Virus record (IMG/VR): IMGVR_UViG_3300047546_000892 | Location: 1 to 21,069 of that record | DNA length: 21,069 nt | Strand: one strand, 5' to 3' | Origin: a virus | Shown: positions 12,889 through 20,447 of the stretch, piece by piece | Numbering within the stretch: position 1 is the stretch's first letter | Layout: every line of letters starts with the position of its first letter | Made by a program: the position numbers and the translations under genes | Notes under the pieces: model-generated | The model's input: only the letters and a program-made list of their open reading frames with translations | Told to the model about the DNA's origin: nothing | Databases searched by the model: none

Positions 12889-15603
12889 TTATCTATCTTC
12901 AAATTTACGAGCAGGTGGGTTAAAGTTAGCAGTATAACGTGCTGATCTAGTTATACGCATTTCATCCACATAACCAGCAAAATAGTTAGTAGCTGCTCCT
13001 GTGATACCACCATAAGCTGCTCCAATGTAAATAAATGCACCAGCAACGCCAGCTGATGCAGCGGCAGTTGCTACGTAGGCAGAAGACACACCTGCTACCC
13101 CATTAATATATATGGTAATAACACTATTATTTAAAACTAGTGCAACATGATTCCATGTATTCAATGTAACCGCTGAAGTAGTTTGATATATTTGAGCAGT
13201 ACCAGTCCAGTATCTCCATACCACGTTTCCAGCACTATTAAGGACTAACTCCCAATTATTACCACCACCGATAGCTGAATTTGATATGATGGGCTTGTAG
13301 TTAGCAAAACTAGTAGGATATATCCATCCTTCTATAGTGTATGAACCTGTTGTAGCCCAATCAAAATTTAAACCTGTAATACTATATGTATGTGATAGAT
13401 AATCTGTAGTACCATTAAAAAACATACTACTTCTACCAAACTTGCTTTGTGTTGTTGAGATGGATGAACCACCGTAAGTAGCAAAATTATATCTTCCTGT
13501 TTGATCTATTATTCCACCATCAGAAGAATTAATAAGAAGTACTGTATTTCCAATTGGTTGTAGTGGAGTTGTAGGTGGTGTAAAAGCAGCAGGGTACAAA
13601 CCTGTACCATTCAATAATCTTATATTAGATACGTATCCAGCTACGTAAGTACTTCCCGCAGGATCTTTACCTGAAGTAAATCTCAATGGGTCAGTCCATG
13701 TTGAGGTGTCGGCAGTATTACCAATTAGAGCACCATTAAGATATAATCTAGAAGTACCACTATTTCTAGATACAGCTATATGGTTCCATCTATTCATGAA
13801 TGCAGCATCTGTGATTGATACAGATATTAAACTAGTTGCAGGAGAACCAACACCAGAGATATAATCTAAATTACCTGTAGTTTGAAATACTAAGCCATAA
13901 CGATTGTTACCAGTTGCAGCAGCAAATTGTATTAAATCGTCCCTATTACCACCAGCAGTAATGTATGCCCAACATTCCATAGTAAAATTATTACTTCCTG
14001 GATTGAAAGATTGTAGATATTGTCCTGATTGTATATAATCTGAACTTGCATTAAATAAAATACTGCTGCCAACTTTATTTTTAGAATAAGCAGCACTAGG
14101 AACAAATGGTGAGAATGGTTGTATAGAAGGAGGAGTGCCGTTAGTAGTTAAAGAAAAATTACTAGTAGAGTTGTCTATAAATCTATTAGATTGACATGTT
14201 AATAATATAGTGTTTGCTATAGCTGTAAGAGGGGTAGTAGGAGGAGTAAAATTATCAGTATAAACTGCTGTGCCTTTAACTACACGAAGATTGGAAATAT
14301 AACCAGCCCAATAATTTGTAACTGCATTAGTTTTAGCACCTATAGTAGGATTACCAGAAAATTGTGTATCAACAAATGTAGTCGTAGATGCTATTGCTTG
14401 AGTAGCCCCTAATACTCCATTAACGTACAATTTAATTGTAGTTGTACTATCTCTTGTTAATACTACATGATTCCATTGATTTAAATTAGCTAACACAGTT
14501 GATGTAGCGGTAACTGCTGTTTGATTTGTACCTCTAATATCAGTAAAGAATGCTCTTGTTGTTCCGTTAAATTGTATATTTAAATTATCTACTGTTGTAC
14601 CATATATTTGAAATACAGTTTGTATAGTACTAGTTGATGAAGTATAAACCCAAGCTTCTATTGTCCAGTTACCTGTACCAAATTGATAAGTTGTTCCAGG
14701 TGATGGAGTAGAGATATAATCTGAACTACCGTTAAAATAATTACTCCAACCTGTTTGACTAAACGGACTAAATGTACCTTGTGCTGGTTTACCACCACCC
14801 AATACTATAGCCGGTCCACCTGTAGATATTGCTGGTGTTCCTGATGTAGTAAAAGTAGGATTGCTTGGACTGTTATCTTTAAATAAAGGTTGTTTAATTG
14901 ATGGAGTTTGAGCTGATGTTGGATTCTGTGCTGTTAATATTTGTGTACCATTAACATAAGGTAATTCAGAAGATGGGGGAGTAAAATTTGATGTATATAC
15001 AGCAACCCCATTAACAACTCTTAAATTTGAAATATAACCAAAAAATGGTTGAATTAATGAAGTACTTTCTATACCTATTCTAGTAGCTCCAGATCCCATA
15101 ACAAAGTTAGTACTGTTAGTAACAGTATTAACTACTGCCCCATTAACAAACAATCTTAAATTTGTTCCTTGTCTTGATGCAGCAACATGAGTCCAAGTAT
15201 TCAATATTGATGAGGGAATAGAAGTGTATTGAATAACAGTTGCAACACCAGCTTGAACAAGATAAAGAGCATTTGTATCACATACAAACCAAAATTGACC
15301 TGAACAGAAAATAGTAGGGTTAGTAGTTGCACCACCTGTTAAATATATCCATGCTTCTATATTAAAATCGTTTGTACCAATTACTGTGTTTGGTGTTAAC
15401 GTAAGGTAATCTGTACTACCGTTAAAATAATAACTAGAAGTACCATTAAATGGAATAAATGTGTTGGCTCCACTACTATCAATAAACATAGTGTTGTTAG
15501 CGTTTACAACACCATCTCCATGTAACAGTAATACTGTATTAGCAAAATTAATATCTTTTGGCTGATTAATAAACGGAGAGCCAATAGACTTAGACACAAA
15601 CAT
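12889..15603 (-). CDS. Tail-fibre-like protein with four LamG-like domains (904 aa)
   Basis: 904 aa. Four concanavalin-type LamG-like sandwiches occupy residues about 57-210, 287-455, 515-677 and 726-897. Each carries the same marks: a YFNGSTDYL-type entry, F.IEAWIY, W.HVA..R, L+VNG, and an exit like GYISNLRVVNG.AVYTSNFTPP. LamG-like domains usually bind sugars or proteins, often with Ca2+, so a role in binding host surface polysaccharide is plausible, though the ligand is unknown. The N-terminus (MFVSKSIGSPFINQPKDINF) is short and differs from the 920-aa relative. The domains match those of the 920-aa protein in order. The ATG overlaps the 245-aa gene stop by one base, making it the last gene of a coupled trio. 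Confidence 0.85.
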   Translation of the reverse strand: MFVSKSIGSPFINQPKDINFANTVLLLHGDGVVNANNTMFIDSSGANTFIPFNGTSSYYFNGSTDYLTLTPNTVIGTNDFNIEAWIYLTGGATTNPTIFCSGQFWFVCDTNALYLVQAGVATVIQYTSIPSSILNTWTHVAASRQGTNLRLFVNGAVVNTVTNSTNFVMGSGATRIGIESTSLIQPFFGYISNLRVVNGVAVYTSNFTPPSSELPYVNGTQILTAQNPTSAQTPSIKQPLFKDNSPSNPTFTTSGTPAISTGGPAIVLGGGKPAQGTFSPFSQTGWSNYFNGSSDYISTPSPGTTYQFGTGNWTIEAWVYTSSTSTIQTVFQIYGTTVDNLNIQFNGTTRAFFTDIRGTNQTAVTATSTVLANLNQWNHVVLTRDSTTTIKLYVNGVLGATQAIASTTTFVDTQFSGNPTIGAKTNAVTNYWAGYISNLRVVKGTAVYTDNFTPPTTPLTAIANTILLTCQSNRFIDNSTSNFSLTTNGTPPSIQPFSPFVPSAAYSKNKVGSSILFNASSDYIQSGQYLQSFNPGSNNFTMECWAYITAGGNRDDLIQFAAATGNNRYGLVFQTTGNLDYISGVGSPATSLISVSITDAAFMNRWNHIAVSRNSGTSRLYLNGALIGNTADTSTWTDPLRFTSGKDPAGSTYVAGYVSNIRLLNGTGLYPAAFTPPTTPLQPIGNTVLLINSSDGGIIDQTGRYNFATYGGSSISTTQSKFGRSSMFFNGTTDYLSHTYSITGLNFDWATTGSYTIEGWIYPTSFANYKPIISNSAIGGGNNWELVLNSAGNVVWRYWTGTAQIYQTTSAVTLNTWNHVALVLNNSVITIYINGVAGVSSAYVATAAASAGVAGAFIYIGAAYGGITGAATNYFAGYVDEMRITRSARYTANFNPPARKFEDR

Positions 15604-16340
15604 TAGAAGTTTTGCCCTGCAACAAATCCAAACCAGCTAGAACCATCACTAATAAATGATAATATATCTCTTTTAGTAGATGATACTGTAACAACTGGTG
15701 CGACGTTATCAGACCATGTAACACCATTCCAACCTACACCGTAGTTACCCGATCCAGTATTAATAATTAATGTAAAGCTTTGGCCAGCATTTGCTGTGGG
15801 CATGTATATTGTTGTATTGCTGGTTAAAGATAGTAAATGTAACGAACCTAGAGCTAAATTGACTGTATAGCTAGCACCAAATGTTGTATTCGTGTATGCT
15901 TGTTCTCTATACTGATTGAATGTAGAGTTGGCAATATACGTGTTGTTAACATTTGCAACTGAGATTGTATTAGAGAACGTTACAGCATTTGCAAATGTAA
16001 CGTTGTTTGCAAAAGTAACATTACTATTATAAGTTGCAAGATTGTTAAATACGATTGTATTACTAACAGCAATTGTACTGAAGTTTAATAATGTATTGAA
16101 TGAACTCCAGCTTACATTAGTTGTACTACCACCGGATATTAGTAACTGACCAGCAGTACCTTGGCTGTTGTTTGCCAAGATATAAGTTAAATTTGAGTTA
16201 CCAGTAACATTAAGATTAATTGTATTTGTAGATGTTGCTGTAGCAAAACCATTTGCAATTGTGTTTGCAAAAGAAACATTAAGGTTAGCATTACTATTGA
16301 CAATTGTTCCTAATGATGATAAATCTCTTGAATTTGACAT
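15603..16340 (-). CDS. Fibre-shaft-like protein with hexad repeats (245 aa)
   Basis: 245 aa. An Asn/Thr-rich N-terminus (MSNSRDLSSLGTIVNSNANL) is followed by NNSQGTAGQLLISGG (58-71), the module also seen in two other proteins here. Residues 107-130 are four hexads (NVTFAN NVTFAN AVTFSN TISVAN), a trimeric-shaft type repeat. Residues about 150-245 form a C-terminal beta domain (GSLHLLSLTSNTTIYMPTA, then W.GVTWS and FISDGSSWFGFVAG) resembling the end of the collagen-like protein. It sits between two TAATG overlaps, with the 321-aa gene upstream and the 904-aa LamG gene downstream, so it may link the two in one fibre. No enzyme motif is seen. Confidence 0.74.
   Translation of the reverse strand: MSNSRDLSSLGTIVNSNANLNVSFANTIANGFATATSTNTINLNVTGNSNLTYILANNSQGTAGQLLISGGSTTNVSWSSFNTLLNFSTIAVSNTIVFNNLATYNSNVTFANNVTFANAVTFSNTISVANVNNTYIANSTFNQYREQAYTNTTFGASYTVNLALGSLHLLSLTSNTTIYMPTANAGQSFTLIINTGSGNYGVGWNGVTWSDNVAPVVTVSSTKRDILSFISDGSSWFGFVAGQNF
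15951..16022 (-). repeat. Hexad repeat (four 18-bp units) in shaft region
   Basis: This codes for NVTFAN, NVTFAN, AVTFSN and TISVAN (residues 107-130 of the 245-aa protein). The 18-bp units are close at the DNA level (gtaac[gt]tt[gt]tttgcaa), so they probably arose by local duplication. Confidence 0.7.
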
Positions 16341-17305
16341 TAGACGCCTACCGCTACTCTATAAATTTTAATAGTATTGTTTGAATTAGTTGGAGTACCA
16401 GTTACAAATAAACTGCTACCCGATACGTTTGCATCAAAAGACATTAGCGAATAACTAGAATAAAGTGTTGCATATTCAGTAATAAAAGCGGATAATCCGT
16501 TATGTAATACCATTAATTCACAAAAATGATATAGGTTATTAGTTGTATCTGTAACTTGTACCATATACTTTGCTGATCTGTATAATGTCATGTTAAGCAC
16601 ATCTAGTGATACAGTCGATGTGGATGTCGTAGATACTTGACCGACAGTTTCGAATGCAACTGAACCAATAGTAACAGATGGTACAGATGACATTGATATA
16701 GATGGAGGAGTATATACTGTAGAAGACTGTGTTACAATTTGTACATCGTCACCAGCATATAGTGCTGTTATGAATGTTATTGAAGTACCATTTGTTGCAG
16801 TGTAATCTACTGTTGGTACAAGTAAAATACCGTTAACATATACTTCTATTGTATTAGGAGTATAGGATAAAGTTGCAGCATTATTGTCAACACCAGATAC
16901 AACAGTCTGGCCAGCTATTGCAGTATAGTAATATCTTGAATATGCTGTTGGTGCAGAATATATGTTATATGTTGAAGGTGTTCTTACTTCAGCTGTTACA
17001 TTGTTTGCAATAGCTTCTGTAAATGTAATTGTCGTACCTGAAATAGAATATGCAGTTGTTGGAAGTTGTCCAAGGCCTGATACAAAAACTATAGAATTAT
17101 TTGTGGTGCTGGATACAGAAAGATTAAACTGAGTATTTGAACCGTTACCAGTAAACGTGTCTGTATAGTAATTAATGGATGAATATAAAGATGATGAAGT
17201 TCCACCAGAACCCGTCCATGAGGTTCCGTTCCAAGTCCATGTCTTGTTATTTACTGTGTAAGTATCGCCAACTAATGGTGAACTTGGAAAATTAATATCA
17301 GCCAT
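16340..17305 (-). CDS. Tail-fibre protein with NFPSSP start and repeat beta domains (321 aa)
   Basis: 321 aa. It begins MADINFPSSPLVGDTYTVNN followed by TWTWNGTSW, a start common in fibre proteins of marine T4-like phages. Residues about 47-112 (TDTFTGNGSNTQFNLS...FVSGLGQLPTTAYSISG.TITFTEA) and about 145-195 (PNTIEVYVNGILLVPTVDYT..TSITFITALYAGDDVQI) are two copies of a fibre repeat sandwich, VFVNGxxx...DYT..G..ITF...P..GD.V.V. The C-terminal part (AKYMVQVTDTTNNLYHFCEL, ending IKIYRVAVG) is an unrecognised beta domain. A late promoter (AATAAATA, 17328-17335) precedes it. The end overlaps the 245-aa start by one base, so it is the first of a coupled trio and may be the virion-proximal piece. 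Confidence 0.8.
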   Translation of the reverse strand: MADINFPSSPLVGDTYTVNNKTWTWNGTSWTGSGGTSSSLYSSINYYTDTFTGNGSNTQFNLSVSSTTNNSIVFVSGLGQLPTTAYSISGTTITFTEAIANNVTAEVRTPSTYNIYSAPTAYSRYYYTAIAGQTVVSGVDNNAATLSYTPNTIEVYVNGILLVPTVDYTATNGTSITFITALYAGDDVQIVTQSSTVYTPPSISMSSVPSVTIGSVAFETVGQVSTTSTSTVSLDVLNMTLYRSAKYMVQVTDTTNNLYHFCELMVLHNGLSAFITEYATLYSSYSLMSFDANVSGSSLFVTGTPTNSNNTIKIYRVAVGV

Positions 17306-17327
17306 TTTAATCCTATATGTTTATTAG

Positions 17328-17335
17328 TATTTATT
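17328..17335 (-). promoter_or_regulatory. T4-type late promoter (AATAAATA)
   Basis: AATAAATA on the minus strand fits the NATAAATA form and lies 22 bases before the 321-aa ATG. The stop codon of the 920-aa gene (17331-17333) is inside the motif, as at 8415-8422. It is recognised by motif only; the first base deviates from T4 consensus. Confidence 0.58.
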
Positions 17336-20093
17336 GGTCTGCAAAAGCTGCTGTTGGTGGTGTGAAGTTAGATGTGTAGCGGGCAACTTTAGAAATGCGT
17401 AGATCGTCAATATAACCATTAAAATAACTGCCTACAACGTTTCCGTCAGCACCTAAAATAGGTCTATTGGCACCATTAATATATGATTGTGAGTCAGATA
17501 ATGTGCTACCAACTTGTATACCGTTTACAAACAATCTAGTAGACGTACCGCTTCTACATAATGCTATATGATACCATTGGTTTGCATTTAAAGCACTCCC
17601 GGTTATCGATGGATTTCCATTATTTGTGTAATAGTTTAATGTACTAGCATAAGTTAAAACTGCATAATTTACAGTAGTACTAGTACCAGATGGTCGACCA
17701 TCAAATAATACTTGCGTACCAGTTGTATTATTAAAATAAACCCACATTTCTACAGTAAAATCACCACTACCAAAAGCTTGTATATTTGAGACACTTGTTG
17801 TAGTAATATAATCTGTAGTTCCGTTAAATGATATACTAGTACCACCAAACTTACTTTGTGTAGAACTAACTGCCGCTGAACCATATGTAGTTAAATTATT
17901 TCTACCTGTGTTATCTATAATACCCGAATTAGTTCCGTTTAACAATAATACAGGTGCATCTGATGTTGTTGCTGGTGCGGTTGGTGGTGTAAATGTTGAT
18001 GTATATAATGCTTTACCATTCACCACTTTATAATTACTAATATAACCAGCAAAATACGTAGAAGCTATAATATTTTGCGGATCTTGTCCTATCCACATAC
18101 TAGTACCTGGTGATACTGTCCCGCTTACCGTACCTGTAGCAGCACTAACACCATTAACCCATAATGTTACCGTTGTTCCCGATCTTACTATTGCTACATG
18201 GTTCCAGGAATTTTTTAAATAAGTTCCAGAAGTCTGATTTAAATTTACCGCAGTTCCACTAATGGTTACTTGACAAGTAAGATTGTTAGCACTATTATTT
18301 CTCTGTAAAATAAATCCTGTATAACTAACACCAGCAGTACGCCATCCTAATAAAGTACCATAAGCAGTACTGCCTAAATCGTATGCCCAACATTCTATAG
18401 TAAAATCGCCTGTGAAATCAATCGATGGTACTTGAGGGGTAATATACTCAGATGTTCCATTTAAATAAAAACTACCACCCACAGATGTTGTCGAGTAGTT
18501 GTTATTAACTATAGGTGAATAAACTTGTACAGAAGGAGTGCCTCCAATAGTTAATGCATTAGCATTTAATGAACTGTCTCTTAATCTGTTATCTCTACAA
18601 GTTAAAAGCGTTGTATTATCTGGAGTGCCAATAGTAGACAATGGTGTAGTAGGTGGATTGAATGGTTCTGTATAAACAGCAATACCTTTTACAATTCTTG
18701 CATTAGAAACATAACCGTTAATAAAATTATAGTTTGTACCATCGGCATTTGTAATACCAATGTTTGTTAACCAGTTCGTTTGTGTACCACCTGTATTTCT
18801 ACTTAAATCAAAATTATATAATACTGGTCTTGCGGCTAATGCACCATTAACGTATAGATTTAAAAAATTATTTTGATCTCTAACTACTGCAATATGGTAC
18901 CAAGTATTAACGCTTATAGCAGAAGAAGATGTTACTACAGCAGGAAATGTATTAAATACTTGTTCTGAAGCTGAAAATACAACAAAACCACTCCCATCGA
19001 CTGCAATGTTCCATCCTCCGTTTTGGCCTGTACTCCAGTATTGGTCAGCAATTATAATGTTAGATGCTTTGTGTGCAGCAATATTAACCCATGCTTCTAC
19101 CGTAAACGGTCCAGTAGTAATTAATCCTGCAGCTCTAGGAAATTGGAGATAATCTGTACTACCATTAAATAAGTTAGACCATCCAGTCTGACTAAACGGG
19201 CTGAATGTACCCTGTAAAGGTTTACCAGCACCAATCTTTACAGCTGTTCCTCCGGATGATATCAAAGGATTTCCAGTAATTGTTATAGTACGATTGTTTG
19301 TACTATTATCAACAATAATAGGTGATTGACAAGTTAATAGTTGTGGTGATGTAGATGAGGTAAGAGGAACAGTCGATGGTGTAAAATTAGAAGTATAAAC
19401 TGCACTATTTGTTACCCTTACGTTAGAAATATGACCTGTAAAAGGAGAATTGTTATTAGTTGGATTGTTTTGTGCAATACTTAAATATGTAGATGTTAAA
19501 TTATTACTTGAAGTAAAAGTGCCTATTGATGTTCCGTTTAAATATACCGTCCAGTTAGTTGTTCCGTTTCTTACTACTGCTACATGATACCATGTATCAA
19601 ATGATACTTGATTAGTAGTACCGGAAAATAAAACTACGTTTTGATATGTAACTACAATTTGACGGTTAGCACCTACACTAATATCAACCCCGTCAGCAGT
19701 ATCACCTGATCTTGAATTTGTGATACAACCAGTTCCTGATGGCAGTCTAAACCATGCTTCGTATGTAACCGAACCGGTACCAGGAGCTGCAACTGTTGCT
19801 ACTAGTTTACTGCTTCCATCAAAATAATTACTATACGTCCCATTAAATGGTATATACGTATTAGCGCCACTGTTATCTAAAAACACTGTATTATTTGCAC
19901 CTGAAGTACCATCAGCGTGTATTAATAGTGTATTATATCTAAAATTGGAATCTATAGAAATAGGTCCAGGAACACTAGGTGAATAATTGAGTCTTTGAAA
20001 CTGAGATTGTCGCTTACCACTTACATTGAATGTAGTAGATTTCTGTAGACTGTTTCTACCTGTTCTTCCTAATACCTGTACTTTTTCAACCAT
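17331..20093 (-). CDS. Tail-fibre-like protein with four LamG-like domains and shared head segment (920 aa)
   Basis: 920 aa. Residues 1-45 (MVEKVQVLGRTGRNSLQKST..., SPSVPGPI) form a basic head that aligns with the head of the Gly-rich 603-aa protein. LamG-like domains lie at about 88-240, 308-482, 541-704 and 754-913, each with an FNGSTDYL-type entry, F.(V/I)E.W, W.H(V/I)A..R, L.VNG and a GYISN.+VV.G.A.YTS.FTPP exit. Linkers and domains match the 904-aa protein one for one (for example GKP.QGTFSPFSQTGWSN). The role is probably binding to a host surface glycan; the ligand is unknown. The ribosome site is weak (AGGT). The gene begins 12 bases after the 109-aa gene and is probably expressed with it. 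Confidence 0.85.
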   Translation of the reverse strand: MVEKVQVLGRTGRNSLQKSTTFNVSGKRQSQFQRLNYSPSVPGPISIDSNFRYNTLLIHADGTSGANNTVFLDNSGANTYIPFNGTYSNYFDGSSKLVATVAAPGTGSVTYEAWFRLPSGTGCITNSRSGDTADGVDISVGANRQIVVTYQNVVLFSGTTNQVSFDTWYHVAVVRNGTTNWTVYLNGTSIGTFTSSNNLTSTYLSIAQNNPTNNNSPFTGHISNVRVTNSAVYTSNFTPSTVPLTSSTSPQLLTCQSPIIVDNSTNNRTITITGNPLISSGGTAVKIGAGKPLQGTFSPFSQTGWSNLFNGSTDYLQFPRAAGLITTGPFTVEAWVNIAAHKASNIIIADQYWSTGQNGGWNIAVDGSGFVVFSASEQVFNTFPAVVTSSSAISVNTWYHIAVVRDQNNFLNLYVNGALAARPVLYNFDLSRNTGGTQTNWLTNIGITNADGTNYNFINGYVSNARIVKGIAVYTEPFNPPTTPLSTIGTPDNTTLLTCRDNRLRDSSLNANALTIGGTPSVQVYSPIVNNNYSTTSVGGSFYLNGTSEYITPQVPSIDFTGDFTIECWAYDLGSTAYGTLLGWRTAGVSYTGFILQRNNSANNLTCQVTISGTAVNLNQTSGTYLKNSWNHVAIVRSGTTVTLWVNGVSAATGTVSGTVSPGTSMWIGQDPQNIIASTYFAGYISNYKVVNGKALYTSTFTPPTAPATTSDAPVLLLNGTNSGIIDNTGRNNLTTYGSAAVSSTQSKFGGTSISFNGTTDYITTTSVSNIQAFGSGDFTVEMWVYFNNTTGTQVLFDGRPSGTSTTVNYAVLTYASTLNYYTNNGNPSITGSALNANQWYHIALCRSGTSTRLFVNGIQVGSTLSDSQSYINGANRPILGADGNVVGSYFNGYIDDLRISKVARYTSNFTPPTAAFADQ

Positions 20094-20105
20094 AAAGATA
20101 CCTAA

Positions 20106-20435
20106 TTAGGTTATCTCTGTGCCAAATAGCGAGAAGCTTACAGTTGAAGAGTTTGCATAGACAGATACAACATCGTTAGCTGCAAGCGTCATTCCTAATG
20201 TTAATGCAATAGTATCGTTAGAAGGAACAAGAGTATCATAGCTGATGTAGTGCTTTGCAGTAATAGCAGCATTGGCAGGTTGAACTGCCACCCTGTAAGA
20301 AGCGTTAGAAGCTGCTTGATTACAAATTGTTAAACTTGATACTATTGTATTAGTACTAGCAGGAGTTGCATATAATTGTGTAAGGGTGTTAATTGTAGGG
20401 TTTTGCTGTCCTAAAACTTTATAAGAAACTGGCAT
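20106..20435 (-). CDS. Small virion-type protein (109 aa)
   Basis: 109 aa, beginning MPVSYKVLGQQNPTINTLTQ, then VSSLTICNQAASNASYRVAV, ISYDTLVPSNDTIALTLGMTL and ending VSVYANSSTVSFSLFGTEIT. The pattern of a short beta-sandwich with LYA.P...T.VVSSL.ICN...A..yRVAV..........I.YD..I...D...L..G..L recurs in small phage structural proteins, where it looks like a decoration or fibre-connector fold. I do not know a proven function. A GAGGAAA ribosome site precedes the ATG. It sits 12 bases before the LamG 920-aa gene and 12 bases after the gene at the right edge. Confidence 0.72.
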   Translation of the reverse strand: MPVSYKVLGQQNPTINTLTQLYATPASTNTIVSSLTICNQAASNASYRVAVQPANAAITAKHYISYDTLVPSNDTIALTLGMTLAANDVVSVYANSSTVSFSLFGTEIT

Positions 20436-20447
20436 TTTATTTCCTCA

